A stretch of 64,000 nt of DNA from Streptomyces sp. S.PB5. GTDB lineage: Bacteria; Actinomycetota; Actinomycetes; Streptomycetales; Streptomycetaceae. The position numbers and the translations under genes were made by a program. Numbering within the stretch: the stretch's first letter is position 1; each line of letters opens with the position of its first letter. Where the stretch lies: contig NZ_JAQMWP010000013.1 in assembly GCF_030403745.1 (NCBI RefSeq), positions 1 to 64,000 on the forward strand, in the 5' to 3' direction. The notes beneath the pieces were generated by a model that saw nothing but the letters and a program-made list of their open reading frames with translations, was not told the DNA's origin and made no database searches. Shown piece after piece: positions 1-8,203 of the stretch.

Positions 1-362
1 TCCCTTTCCGGCGGTTCCGACTCTATCAGATCCTTTCGGGCCTGACTCCCAGTCAGAGGGGCTTGTCTTCGCGGCTGTTGGGCCGTTCCGACGAGTGAGA
101 CTTTAGCGGACTCCGTGGCCCCGCGCTAATCGGGGCTGCGTTCTTTCGAACGCGGATTCCTCATTTCGCAAATACGCATACCAATTAAACGACAGCAGCC
201 GGATCGACGGCAGTCGACTAGTGGGTTGGTACTTACGGAATGGCTGTCCGGGGACCGACCGGAGTCGGCGCTCACGTCGGACAACTCGGAGAACACTACG
301 TACCGGGGCGGGGGGTGTCAACTCCCGTCCGGACGGGACCCAGGAGGCGTACCCTGGGCTGC
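1..362. other. Intergenic region and trpS leader upstream part
   Basis: No convincing gene. The reading frames here lack the third-position GC bias of the rest of the window. The first 200 bases are richer in A/T than the surroundings, most clearly at about 161-195, and hold short hairpins: arms 42-47 and 51-56 around CCC, and arms 138-143 and 148-153 around TTTC. The second half must carry the trpS promoter, but I could not fix its -35 and -10 elements. An AGGAGG at 342-347 lies 15 bases before the leader-peptide ATG at 363. Confidence 0.5.
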
Positions 363-404
363 ATGACGACGCGTACGTGCACCCAGCTGTGGTGGGCCGC
401 CTGA
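363..404 (+). CDS. trpS leader peptide with tandem Trp codons
   Basis: A 13-codon open frame reads MTTRTCTQLWWAA and stops at TGA 402-404. The two adjacent Trp codons (390-395), in a genome where Trp is rare, and the overlap of the last codons with a GC-rich hairpin arm mark it as an attenuation sensor. When charged tRNA-Trp is scarce or the main TrpRS is inhibited, the ribosome should stall on the Trp pair. An AGGAGG sits 15 bases upstream, farther than usual. A leader of this kind is known for the auxiliary, indolmycin-resistant trpS of Streptomyces coelicolor. Confidence 0.85.
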   Translation: MTTRTCTQLWWAA

Positions 405-458
405 CGGCGGCCGGACTGACGTATGCACTCAACGGCCGCCGCCTCGGCGGCCGTTTTC
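395..458 (+). promoter_or_regulatory. Ribosome-mediated transcription attenuator of trpS
   Basis: Four complementary segments can be read: 1 = GGCCGCC 395-401, 2 = GGCGGCC 406-412, 3 = GGCCGCC 434-440, 4 = GGCGGCC 446-452. Pairing 1:2 gives a pause hairpin, 2:3 an antiterminator and 3:4 the terminator. The terminator stem extends to 10 perfect pairs (431-440 with 446-455) and runs into TTTT at 454-457. Segment 1 begins at the second Trp codon, so a ribosome stalled there would mask it and favour 2:3, allowing read-through into trpS at 530. Confidence 0.88.
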
Positions 459-529
459 GTATCTCCCTCCGGTAGCTCCTGAGGGTCGGCCCGCCGGGAC
501 GGCGGTCTCGACCGGGAGACGGAGAAGAG

Positions 530-1549
530 ATGACGCGGGTCTTCAGTGGGGTCAAGCCGACCGGGCATCTGACGCTGGGGAACTACCTGGGAGCCATGCG
601 GCGGTGGGCTGTCGTCGACCAGTACCAGTCGGATGCCTTGTTCTGTGTCGTGGATCTGCATGCGCTGACCGTGGACCACGATCCGGCTCGGGTGCGACGG
701 CTCAGCAGGCAGGCGGCGACCTTGCTGCTGGCTACGGGGCTGGATCCCGAGCTGTGCACCCTGTTCGTGCAGAGCCATGTCGACGAGCACGCGCGGCTGT
801 CGTATGTGCTGGAGTGCGTGGCCACGGACGGTGAGATGCGGCGGATGATCCAGTACAAGGAGAAGGCGGCGCGGGAGCGGCAGCGTGGCGGGAGTGTGCG
901 GCTGTCGTTGCTGACGTATCCCGTGCTGATGGCGGCGGACATCCTGGCGTACGGGGCCGACGAAGTGCCGGTGGGGGATGACCAGACGCAGCATGTGGAG
1001 CTGACACGGGATCTCGCGGTGCGGTTCAACCAGCGTTACGGGCATACGTTCGTGGTGCCTCGGGCCACGCCGCCGGCGGTGGGGGCGCGGGTGATGAACC
1101 TGCAGCAGCCGCTCTCGAAGATGGGGAAGAGCGATGACACCGGGCCGGGGATCGTCTATCTGCTCGACGAGCCGGATGCGGTGCGGAAGAAGGTCACGCG
1201 GGCTGTGACCGACAGCGGGCAGGAGGTCGTGTACGACCGGGAGGCGCGGCCGGGTCTCGCCAATCTGCTGGAGATCCTCGCGGCGTGCACGGGTGGGAAC
1301 CCGGAGGCGCTGAGCGGTGTATATGAGTCGTACGGCGCCTTGAAGAAGGACACCGCAGAGGCCGTGGTCGAGGTCCTCAGGCCCGTGCAGGAGAGGCACA
1401 AGGAGTTGTGCGCGGATCCTGGCTATGTGGAGGGGGTGCTGCGGGATGGTGCGCAGAAGGCCCGGGCGATGGCCCGGCCGACCGTCGATGCGGCGTATCG
1501 GGCGATCGGGTTGCTGCCGGCGGATGCGGATATCGCGGTGACCGCGTAA
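530..1549 (+). CDS. trpS: Tryptophanyl-tRNA synthetase (auxiliary, attenuator-controlled)
   Basis: A 339-residue class I aminoacyl-tRNA synthetase that charges tRNA-Trp in the cytoplasm. The HIGH-type motif PTGHLTLGN is at residues 10-18 and the KMSKS-type motif KMGKS near residue 197; the length is normal for bacterial TrpRS. The ATG at 530 follows a purine-rich GGAGACGGAGAAGAG. It lies downstream of a Trp-sensing attenuator. In S. coelicolor the TrpRS under such control is the second, indolmycin-resistant copy, induced when the housekeeping enzyme fails. That this copy is also auxiliary is inferred from the attenuator; the other trpS is not in the window. Confidence 0.95.
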   Translation: MTRVFSGVKPTGHLTLGNYLGAMRRWAVVDQYQSDALFCVVDLHALTVDHDPARVRRLSRQAATLLLATGLDPELCTLFVQSHVDEHARLSYVLECVATDGEMRRMIQYKEKAARERQRGGSVRLSLLTYPVLMAADILAYGADEVPVGDDQTQHVELTRDLAVRFNQRYGHTFVVPRATPPAVGARVMNLQQPLSKMGKSDDTGPGIVYLLDEPDAVRKKVTRAVTDSGQEVVYDREARPGLANLLEILAACTGGNPEALSGVYESYGALKKDTAEAVVEVLRPVQERHKELCADPGYVEGVLRDGAQKARAMARPTVDAAYRAIGLLPADADIAVTA

Positions 1550-1560
1550 GGCGGGTGCCG

Positions 1561-1586
1561 GGCCGCCCTCTGGGGCGAGGGCGGCC
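1561..1586. terminator. Bidirectional hairpin between trpS and proC
   Basis: Perfect 10-bp inverted repeat (1561-1570 with 1577-1586, loop TGGGGC) between the convergent ends of trpS and proC. There is no U-tract, which is common for Streptomyces terminators. Confidence 0.7.
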
Positions 1587-1594
1587 GGGCGCCG

Positions 1595-2407
1595 TCAGCC
1601 GTTGTTGCCGGAGGCCAGTTCGCGGCTGCGGTCGCGGGCCGCTTCGAGGGCGGCGATGAGGGCTGCTCGTACGCCGTGGTTCTCGAGTTCGCGGATGGCG
1701 TTGATGGTGGTGCCCGCGGGGGACGTGACGTTCTCTCGGAGCTTGACCGGGTGTTCGCCGCTGTCGCGGAGCATCGTGGCGGCGCCGATCGCGGACTGGA
1801 CGATGAGGTCGTGGGCCTTGTCGCGGGGCAGGCCGAGCAGGATGCCGGCGTCCGTCATGGCTTCGACCAGGTAGAAGAAGTACGCCGGGCCGGAGCCGGA
1901 GAGGGCGGTGCAGGCGTCCTGCTGGGACTCGGGGACGCGGAGCGTCTTGCCGACGGCGCCGAAGATCTCCTCGGCGTGGGCGAGGTGCTCGGCGGTTGCG
2001 TGGCTGCCGGCGGAGATGACGGACATGGCCTCGTCGACGAGGGCGGGGGTGTTCGTCATGACGCGGACGACCGGGGTGCCCGCGGCGAGGCGCTCCTCGA
2101 AGAAGGAGGTGGGGATGCCCGCGGCACCGCTGATGATCAGGCGGTCGGCGGGGACGTGCGGGGCGAGTTCGTCGAGGAGGGTGCCCATGTCCTGCGGCTT
2201 GACCGTGAGGATCAGGGTGTCGGCCGTCTTGGCGGCCTCGGCGTTGGTGACGGGGCTGACTCCGTAGCGCGTGCGGAGTTCTTCGGCCCGTTCCTGGCGG
2301 CGGGCGGTGACCAGGAGGTCGGCGGGGGCCCAGCCGCCTCGGATCATTCCGCTGAGCAGGGCTTCGCCGATCTTGCCGGTGCCGAGGACTGCGACTTTCT
2401 GGGTCAT
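1595..2407 (-). CDS. proC: Pyrroline-5-carboxylate reductase
   Basis: Last step of proline synthesis: NAD(P)H-dependent reduction of 1-pyrroline-5-carboxylate to L-proline. The 270-residue protein has the N-terminal dinucleotide-binding motif GTGKIG (residues 8-13) and the typical C-terminal dimerisation/active-site helices (LSGSGPAYFFYLVEAM, then TSPAGTTINAIRELE). The start at 2407 (MTQKVAV) is chosen over an in-frame ATG 45 bases upstream because the protein family begins here and a GGAGG precedes it. The gene converges on trpS and is separated from the ABC transporter genes by about 110 bases. Confidence 0.96.
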   Translation of the reverse strand: MTQKVAVLGTGKIGEALLSGMIRGGWAPADLLVTARRQERAEELRTRYGVSPVTNAEAAKTADTLILTVKPQDMGTLLDELAPHVPADRLIISGAAGIPTSFFEERLAAGTPVVRVMTNTPALVDEAMSVISAGSHATAEHLAHAEEIFGAVGKTLRVPESQQDACTALSGSGPAYFFYLVEAMTDAGILLGLPRDKAHDLIVQSAIGAATMLRDSGEHPVKLRENVTSPAGTTINAIRELENHGVRAALIAALEAARDRSRELASGNNG

Positions 2408-2517
2408 GGCTGCGGGTGCCCTCCGGGGTTCTCGTCGTCCGGGGTTCATCCTCGCACCGGGGGTGGGTGTGCGGCTCGGTTGTCCGGCTGGCGGGATGTG
2501 GACGGGGTGTCTGCCCG

Positions 2518-3306
2518 CTAGGCCGTTCGACGTCGCAGGGTTGCGGCTCCCAGGGTGAGGACGAGCAGGGCACAGCCGGCCACGATCAGCGCGTCGCGGA
2601 CGAAGGCGGCGGTCATGTCGGTGTGCCTGAGGACCTCGTTCATGCCGTCGACGGCGTAGGACATGGGCAGGACGTTGGAGATGGCCTCCAGGACGGGGTG
2701 CATGTTGTCGCGGGGAGTGAAGAGGCCGCAGAGAAGGAGCTGGGGGAAGATCACGGCCGGCATGAACTGGACGGCCTGGAATTCGGAGGCGGCGAAGGCC
2801 GAGACGAAGAGGCCGAGGGCGGTGCCGAGGAGGGCGTCCAGGAGGGCCACCAGCAGCAGGAGCCATGGGCTGCCGGTGACGTCGAGGCCCAGGACCCAGA
2901 GGGCCAGTCCCGTGGCGAGGGCGGACTGGATGATCGCGAGGGTGCCGAAGGCGAGGGCGTAGCCGGCGATGAGGTCGCCTTTGCCGAGAGGCATGGCGAG
3001 GAGGCGTTCGAGGGTGCCTGAGGTGCGTTCGCGCAGGGTGGCGATGGAGGTGACCAGGAACATCGTGATCAGCGGGAAGATCCCGAGGAGGGAGGCTCCG
3101 ATGCTGTCGAAGGTGCGTGGGCTGCCGTCGAAGACGTAGCGCAGCAGGAACAGCATCACGCAGGGGATCAGGATCATCATCGCGATGGTGCGCGGGTCGT
3201 GGCGGAGCTGGCGCAGTACGCGCGCGGCGGTGGCCGTGGTGCGGGAGGCGCTGAGGGCGCTGGTCGGGGCGGCCGGGTTCACGGTGGTGGTGGTCGTCGT
3301 GCTCAT
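2518..3306 (-). CDS. ABC-2 type exporter permease
   Basis: A 262-residue integral membrane protein with about six hydrophobic segments starting near residue 40, the layout of the ABC-2 (DrrB/NodJ-like) permeases that export drugs or lipids. The family-typical stretch around RERTSGTLERLLAMPLGK, between the second and third segments, is clear. The ATG overlaps the TGA of the upstream ATPase gene (ATGA, 3303-3306), so the two are translationally coupled and should form one transporter. The substrate cannot be read from the sequence. Confidence 0.9.
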   Translation of the reverse strand: MSTTTTTTVNPAAPTSALSASRTTATAARVLRQLRHDPRTIAMMILIPCVMLFLLRYVFDGSPRTFDSIGASLLGIFPLITMFLVTSIATLRERTSGTLERLLAMPLGKGDLIAGYALAFGTLAIIQSALATGLALWVLGLDVTGSPWLLLLVALLDALLGTALGLFVSAFAASEFQAVQFMPAVIFPQLLLCGLFTPRDNMHPVLEAISNVLPMSYAVDGMNEVLRHTDMTAAFVRDALIVAGCALLVLTLGAATLRRRTA

Positions 3307-4121
3307 CGCGTCGTCTCTTCCTTCTTCTGTTCCTTCTTCTGCTCCCTCTTGCGTCCGGCCGCGGTGGCTTCGTCGACGAGGTGCAGGAATGCGGCTTCGA
3401 CGGTGTCGGCGCCGGTGCGGGTGCGCAGGGCGTCGGGGGTGTCGTCGGCGAGGATCTCGCCCTCGCGCATGAGGAGGAGGCGGTGGCAGCGCTCGGCCTC
3501 GTCCATGACGTGGGAGGAGATGAGGAGGGTCGCTCCGCGTTGGGCGGCGATGTCGTGGAAGAGGGTCCAGAGATCGCGGCGGAGGACGGGGTCGAGACCG
3601 ACGGTCGGTTCGTCCAGGACGAGTAGCTCCGGGGTGCCGAGGAGGGCGACGGCCAGGGAGACACGGCTGCGCTGGCCGCCGGAGAGGTTGCCGGCGAGGG
3701 CGTCGGCGTGGCTGGTGAGGTCGACGTCCTCGATGACTCGGGTGACGTCGGAGTGTCGGTGGTCGGCGGCCGCGTGGCCCGGGGCGAGGATCGCGGCGAA
3801 GTAGTCGAGGTTCTGGCGGACGGTCAGGTCGTCGTAGACGGAGGGGGCTTGTGTGACGTAGCCGATGCGGGTGCGCAGGGTGGGGTGGCCGGCGGGGTGG
3901 CCGAGGACGTCGAGGGCGCCGGTGACCTTGGCCTGGGTGCCGACGATGGAGCGCATGAGGGTGGACTTGCCGCAGCCCGAGGGGCCGAGGAGTCCGGTGA
4001 TCTGGCCGCGCGGGACGGTGAAGTCGAGGCCGCGCAGGACGGTGCGGGGGCCTCGGACCACGGTGAGGTCTTCGGCGCGGACGGCGGGGGTGTCGGGAGG
4101 GCCTGGAGAATAATTCATCAT
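3303..4121 (-). CDS. ABC transporter ATP-binding protein (drug-export type)
   Basis: A 272-residue nucleotide-binding subunit. Walker A GPSGCGKST is at residues 46-54, followed by the Q-loop region, signature LSGGQRSR, Walker B LLVLDEPTVGLD and a switch His in ISSHVMDEA. The layout matches the DrrA/CcmA-like exporters. The C-terminus is charged and repetitive (KREQKKEQKKEE). The ATG at 4121 is 7 bases after a -10-like GATTAT, so the mRNA is probably leaderless; longer in-frame extensions upstream would cross the promoter. An inverted repeat straddles the start codon. It is followed with a 4-base overlap by its permease. Confidence 0.92.
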   Translation of the reverse strand: MMNYSPGPPDTPAVRAEDLTVVRGPRTVLRGLDFTVPRGQITGLLGPSGCGKSTLMRSIVGTQAKVTGALDVLGHPAGHPTLRTRIGYVTQAPSVYDDLTVRQNLDYFAAILAPGHAAADHRHSDVTRVIEDVDLTSHADALAGNLSGGQRSRVSLAVALLGTPELLVLDEPTVGLDPVLRRDLWTLFHDIAAQRGATLLISSHVMDEAERCHRLLLMREGEILADDTPDALRTRTGADTVEAAFLHLVDEATAAGRKREQKKEQKKEETTR

Positions 4122-4130
4122 GCGATGAAT
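4113..4130. promoter_or_regulatory. Operator-like palindrome over the ABC transporter start
   Basis: ATTCATC (4113-4119) and GATGAAT (4124-4130) form a perfect 7-bp inverted repeat with a 4-base spacer. It covers the transcription start expected from the adjacent promoter and the ATG of the ATPase gene, as a repressor site would. No regulator gene is adjacent. Confidence 0.6.
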
Positions 4131-4157
4131 AATCCTCTCGCCCAAGGGGGTCGTCAA
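4129..4157 (-). promoter_or_regulatory. Promoter of the ABC transporter genes
   Basis: On the minus strand TTGACG (4157-4152), a 17-base spacer and GATTAT (4134-4129) match a vegetative-type promoter. The ATG lies 7 bases past the -10, predicting a leaderless transcript. Confidence 0.6.
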
Positions 4158-4373
4158 GCGTGATGTGTACGGCGGGTTCGAGGGCGCAGGCGCGCGATGG
4201 AGCGATCGGAGGCGGGTGATCCGGTTCACGCGCCTCCGGAGCCCTCCGCGGACCGGGTGAACGGGCTGCGCGGTCAACTCCCGTTCCTGACAATGGGTTT
4301 CAGTGCCGTGTACTCCCCCGACGCGGCGCGCCCACGCATCTCCTGTCCTGTGACCGTCGGAGGTGCTCCTGCC

Positions 4374-5804
4374 ATGCGCTGCGCTGTAAGCAAGTCCGAT
4401 CTGTTCGCTTCCCTTGTCGTGTTTCTCGTGGCCCTGCCGCTCTGCGTCGGAGTCGCCATAGCCTCCGGTGTGCCGGCCGAGCTGGGGCTGGTGACCGGGA
4501 TCGTCGGCGGGCTGGTCGCCGGTGTGCTGCCGGGCAGCAGCCTGCAGGTGAGCGGGCCTGCGGCTGGACTGACGGTGCTGGTCTACGAAGCCGTGCAGAG
4601 GTACGGGGTCGGGGCGCTCGGGGTGCTGGTGTTCGGGGCGGGGCTGGTGCAGCTCGGGCTCGGGGTGCTGCGGCTGGGGCGGTGGTTCCGGGCCGTGTCC
4701 GTGGCGGTCGTGCAGGGGATGCTGGCCGGGATCGGGCTCGTCCTGGTCGCCGGTCAGGTCTACGCGCTGGGCGACGCGAACGCACCCGGCGGCGGGCTGG
4801 GCAAGCTGGCCGGGCTCGTCTCACTGCCCTCGGTGCTGGATCCGGTGGCGTTGTCAGTGGGGGGTGTCACCATTGCCGTACTGCTGCTGTGGCCGCGATT
4901 CAAGCGCGGGGCTCGCCTGGTGCCCGCACCACTGGTCGCGGTCGGCCTCGCGGCGGCGGTGACCGGGGTGTTCGGCCTGGACGTGCGGCGGGTCGAGGTG
5001 CAGGGCCTGCTGGATGCCGTACGGCTGCCGGAGGCGGCGGATCTCGGACGGCTCACGGAAGTGGGCGTGTTGGGGACCGTGATCGCCTTCGCGTTGATCG
5101 CGTCCGCCGAGTCGTTGTTCAGCGCGGCGGCGGTGGACCGGCTGCACGGCGGGCGGCGCACCGACTACGACCGTGAGCTGATCGCGCAGGGCGCGGGAAA
5201 CGCGGTGTGCGGGGTGCTCGGTGCCCTGCCGATGACCGCGGTGATCGTGCGGAGCGCGGCGAATGTGCAGGCGGGCGCACGGACCAAGGCGTCCCGGGTG
5301 CTGCACGGGGTGTGGCTGCTGCTGTTCACGGTCGTCGTGCCCGGGGTCCTCGGGGTCGTTCCGGTGGCGGCGCTGGCCGCGCTGCTGGTGCATGCGGGGT
5401 GCAAGCTCGTGCCGGTGCGGGAGGTGCGGGTGCTGTGGCAGGGCCATCGTGGGGAGGTGGTCGTGCTGGGGGTGACGGCGGTGGCGATCGTCGTCGGGAA
5501 TCTTTTCGAGGGGGTGCTGGTGGGGTTGGCGCTGGCGGTGGCGAAGACCGCGTGGGACGCCAGCCATGTGCATGTGGAGACCGAGGACCGGGGTGAGGCG
5601 GGGATCGTCGTACGGGTGCTGGGGCATGCGACGTTCCTGCGGCTGCCGAGGCTGCTGGATGAGTTGGAGGCGTTGCCGCGGGACCGGGAGGTGCGGTTGG
5701 AGTTGGGCGGGCTGCGGCACGTGGACCATGCGTGTGCGGCGGCGCTGGAGGGGTGGGCCGCGGGGCGGGGGCAGGGGCAGGGGTTGGTGGCTAGCGGGAA
5801 GTGA
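4374..5804 (+). CDS. SulP family anion transporter with STAS domain
   Basis: A 476-residue membrane protein of the SulP (sulfate/bicarbonate permease) family. It has many transmembrane segments from residue 8 onward, and the conserved family region SGPAAGLTVLVYEAV follows the second helical pair. The C-terminal 90 residues form a STAS-like domain (start VHVETEDRGEAG) ending in a short GRGQGQGLV tail. The frame is open upstream to 4197, but the ATG at 4374 has a GGAGG 10 bases before it and starts directly before the first membrane helix. Substrate is not determined; sulfate or bicarbonate are the family's usual ions. It stands alone on the plus strand. Confidence 0.9.
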   Translation: MRCAVSKSDLFASLVVFLVALPLCVGVAIASGVPAELGLVTGIVGGLVAGVLPGSSLQVSGPAAGLTVLVYEAVQRYGVGALGVLVFGAGLVQLGLGVLRLGRWFRAVSVAVVQGMLAGIGLVLVAGQVYALGDANAPGGGLGKLAGLVSLPSVLDPVALSVGGVTIAVLLLWPRFKRGARLVPAPLVAVGLAAAVTGVFGLDVRRVEVQGLLDAVRLPEAADLGRLTEVGVLGTVIAFALIASAESLFSAAAVDRLHGGRRTDYDRELIAQGAGNAVCGVLGALPMTAVIVRSAANVQAGARTKASRVLHGVWLLLFTVVVPGVLGVVPVAALAALLVHAGCKLVPVREVRVLWQGHRGEVVVLGVTAVAIVVGNLFEGVLVGLALAVAKTAWDASHVHVETEDRGEAGIVVRVLGHATFLRLPRLLDELEALPRDREVRLELGGLRHVDHACAAALEGWAAGRGQGQGLVASGK

Positions 5805-6220
5805 CGGGGGGTGCAGGTGCAGGGTGCGGGGAGGGAGGGGCGCTGGGGCAGAGGGGCAGAGCGGAGGGGCTCAGGGGCAAGGGAGGAGGGGGCTCCTGGG
5901 GTAGGGGCGGTGTGAGGCGAGTGGCTTGGCCTGTCGGGGGCGCTTTCGGCTGTGCGGTTCGGCGGGACGCCGTGGGGCGGGGCGAGGTGCAGCGCAGGGG
6001 CGGGCGAGGGTCCGCGCGTCGTGGCTGGTCGGGTGCTGGGCGAGGTGCAGGCGAGGGTCCGCGCCAGGTGCCGCGAGATTCCGGGTGAGGTTCTGTTCCG
6101 GTGCTGGGCGAGCCTCCGGGGCCGGGTGCTGGGTCATGGTGCCGGGCTCCCCCGCTCGGGTGTCGGGCTCAGTGGACCGTGGCGGGCGGTGTCGTAAGTG
6201 GGGTCGGTCCTTGAGCGGGC
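5805..6220. other. Gene-free G-rich stretch with imperfect repeats
   Basis: No supported gene. The plus strand is strikingly G-rich. A segment GGGCGAGGTGCAG...GGGCGAGGGTCCGCG occurs twice imperfectly (about 5980-6018 and 6038-6063), suggesting a short duplication. It lies between the convergent SulP and methyltransferase genes and must hold their terminators. Confidence 0.5.
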
Positions 6221-6982
6221 TCAGGTTGTGGCCAGCAGGAGGATGACGTCGTAGACCTCTTCGACGATGCCGTCCGGGAAGGTCCGCAGGAGGTGTTCAC
6301 GCTCCTCGGCGAGGAAGGCGGCGTTCGCTTCCTCGCCGCGGACCAGGAAGATCGAGTGGCTGGCGATGTTGGCGAGGTGGGCGTCGACGGTGATGCGGCG
6401 GCTCCAGCGGACCTCTCGGCGGGTGAAGCGGAGGCGGTCGGCGGGGTCGGCGACGTGCGCGTTGACGTTGCGCTTCTCCTTGGAGACGTTCACGTCGAAG
6501 TGGCGTTCGATGCGCTTGGCGCTCTCGGCGAGCCAGGGGACGTCGAGGGCATCGGTGTTCCACCACAGCGCGAGCGCGCCGCCCGGGCGCAGGACGCGGA
6601 CGGCCTCCGGAATCGCGAGGCTCGGGTCGGTCCAGTGCCAGGCCTGGGCGTAGGTGAGGAAGTCGGCGGAGTCGTCGGCGAGGGGGAGGACGTTGCCGTT
6701 GCCGCGGACGATCGGGATGTCGGGGTGGGTCCGGCGGAACTGGGCGGCCATTCCGTCACCGGGTTCGACGGCGAGGACGTCCGCGCCACGGGCGTGCAGG
6801 AGTCCGGTCGCTATGCCCGTGCCGGCGCCGACGTCCACGACACGGGCGCCGGTGAGAGGGCGGCCGGCGAGATCCTCGACGGCGTCGAAGAGGGCGGGCG
6901 GGTAGGAGGGGCGGTTCGCCGCGTACTGGGCTGCGGCCGCGTTGAAGGAGTGGGCGCGGGCGGTGCGCGTGGGAGCCGTCAT
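6221..6982 (-). CDS. Class I SAM-dependent methyltransferase
   Basis: A 253-residue methyltransferase of the UbiE/Methyltransf_11 type. Motif I VVDVGAGTGIATG lies near residues 40-50, an acidic residue follows in VLAVEPGDGM, and there is a LRPGGALALWW post-motif. The C-terminal half is typical of small actinobacterial relatives acting on unknown small molecules. The start at 6982 (MTAPTRTARAHSF) is where homologous proteins begin; the frame runs 200 bases farther upstream through a low-complexity region that looks non-coding. It stands alone with no pathway neighbours, so the substrate is unknown. Confidence 0.85.
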   Translation of the reverse strand: MTAPTRTARAHSFNAAAAQYAANRPSYPPALFDAVEDLAGRPLTGARVVDVGAGTGIATGLLHARGADVLAVEPGDGMAAQFRRTHPDIPIVRGNGNVLPLADDSADFLTYAQAWHWTDPSLAIPEAVRVLRPGGALALWWNTDALDVPWLAESAKRIERHFDVNVSKEKRNVNAHVADPADRLRFTRREVRWSRRITVDAHLANIASHSIFLVRGEEANAAFLAEEREHLLRTFPDGIVEEVYDVILLLATT

Positions 6983-7295
6983 ACGGCCATGGTGGCGGAG
7001 GTGGGTGCAGGGTGCAGTGAGTTTTCGGTGAGAGTCGGTGGGGGCGCCGGAGGGGGTGGGAGCCGGGGGCGCCTTGCGAAGAGATCGGCGGGGCCGGGGG
7101 CGGCCGAGGTTCGCTGCGCCGCGCCGGGCCGGGCTTCGGTCCGGTCCGGTCCGGTTCGGTTCGGTGCGGACCGGTTCGCATCGCACGGCCTGGCCCCGAG
7201 CCGGCTGACCGTGGCAGTGGCCTTCGGCCCACCCCTCGTATGTCGAACGGCCCGGGTTCGAGGCTCGGCGTGGGTCGTCGCGCCCCGTGCAATTC
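6983..7295. repeat. Gene-free stretch with a six-fold pentamer repeat
   Basis: Between two minus-strand genes. It holds a run of six 5-bp units (TCGGT, CCGGT three times, TCGGT twice) at 7136-7165, then a GC-rich segment with a T-arm-like hairpin near 7251-7270 that does not belong to a full tRNA. No gene is supported. Confidence 0.5.
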
Positions 7296-7802
7296 CTAGG
7301 ACCGGCGGCGCTTCTTCGATGGGTTGCCGGTGCGGCGGGTGCTGCGCTTCTCGTGCTGCTTCAGCGCGGTCTCGTACTCCTCGCGGTGGAGTTTCTCGCC
7401 AGGGGCCTCGGTGAGGGAGCGGAAGAAGTAGGCGAGAAGGGAGCCGACGAAGCCGATGGCGAGGAGGCCGCGGAGGGAGGCCTGGCGGTCGGGGTCGGGG
7501 CGCTTGGTGAAGCTGTCCCAGGTGTGGCGGAAGGCGAGGGCGCTGCAGATCGCGAACATCACGACCATGAGGAGGGTGACGAAGCCGCCGATGTCCGCGA
7601 TCTGGAGGCCCTGGTAGGCGAAGCGGAGGATCAGGCAGGAGGCGAGGGCGGCGGCGAGGGAGCCGACGGCTGCGCCGATGCGGCGGACCGGGTAGCCGTT
7701 GTCGTGGTCGACCCAGGTCGTGCCGAAGAAACGGATGGGTTCCGGGCGGGGGCCGGGTGCGGAGCCCGCGGGAGTTTCCTGGGTGCCGTTTTCGTCGCTC
7801 AC
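7296..7802 (-). CDS. Small actinobacterial membrane protein
   Basis: A 168-residue protein of unknown function starting at GTG 7802. It has a Pro/Gly-rich N-terminus, then about four hydrophobic segments (first around RIGAAVGSLAAALASCLILR, last around LLAIGFVGSLLAYFF) and a strongly basic tail ending KKRRRS. This is the layout of conserved Streptomyces membrane proteins of unknown role. It is followed on the same strand by the SH3-like secreted family, but the reason for that adjacency is not evident. Confidence 0.8.
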   Translation of the reverse strand: MSDENGTQETPAGSAPGPRPEPIRFFGTTWVDHDNGYPVRRIGAAVGSLAAALASCLILRFAYQGLQIADIGGFVTLLMVVMFAICSALAFRHTWDSFTKRPDPDRQASLRGLLAIGFVGSLLAYFFRSLTEAPGEKLHREEYETALKQHEKRSTRRTGNPSKKRRRS

Positions 7803-7845
7803 GCGTCGATTATGGCTCCGGGTCGGGCGCGGACTCCGCGGGGGC

Positions 7846-8178
7846 TCAGCAGCGGCCGACGACGTATCCGTCGCTGCCCGTCTTCACGTAGGTGTCCGAG
7901 ACATAGACGCCGTCGGCGGTCTTGTCCCAGATGTTCGAGGTGCCGAGCGGGCCGGTGATCGTCTCGCCCGGCGTCTGGCAGACGAGGGTGAGGTTCGTGC
8001 CGGGCTTGTAGGTCTTGATGATCTGGTAGCTGGTTCCCGGGCCGCTGCGGGCGTTCACGTTCGAGGTGCCGACCACCGGGTAGCTCGCGGCTGCGGCCTC
8101 GGAGGCGGCGCCGAGGACGGTGAGGAACGCCGCGGCGGTGCTGGTGAGCACGAGGGAGCCGCGCTTCAGCAATGTCAT
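7846..8178 (-). CDS. Small secreted SH3-like protein, copy 1
   Basis: A 110-residue exported protein. A signal peptide (basic MTLLKRG, hydrophobic LVLTSTAAAFLTVLGAA, cleavage near AAA-SY) is followed by one bacterial SH3-type domain with the family core NVNARSGPGTSYQII. Two cysteines, in VCQTPG and at the C-terminal RC, probably pair outside the cell. The start at 8178 is preceded by GAAAGGA. It is the most diverged of four tandem paralogues on this strand; it lacks the YYP(I/V)AP segment and has a longer NLTL loop. SH3b domains often bind peptidoglycan, but no catalytic domain is attached. Confidence 0.85.
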   Translation of the reverse strand: MTLLKRGSLVLTSTAAAFLTVLGAASEAAAASYPVVGTSNVNARSGPGTSYQIIKTYKPGTNLTLVCQTPGETITGPLGTSNIWDKTADGVYVSDTYVKTGSDGYVVGRC

Positions 8179-8203
8179 GGGGGTCCTTTCGGTCTTGCAG
8201 GTG

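Noticed and set aside
7195..7275. tRNA-like T-arm (GGGTTCGAG context)
   Set aside because: A T-arm with five pairs can be drawn, but no matching acceptor, D or anticodon arm exists at the right distances on either strand.
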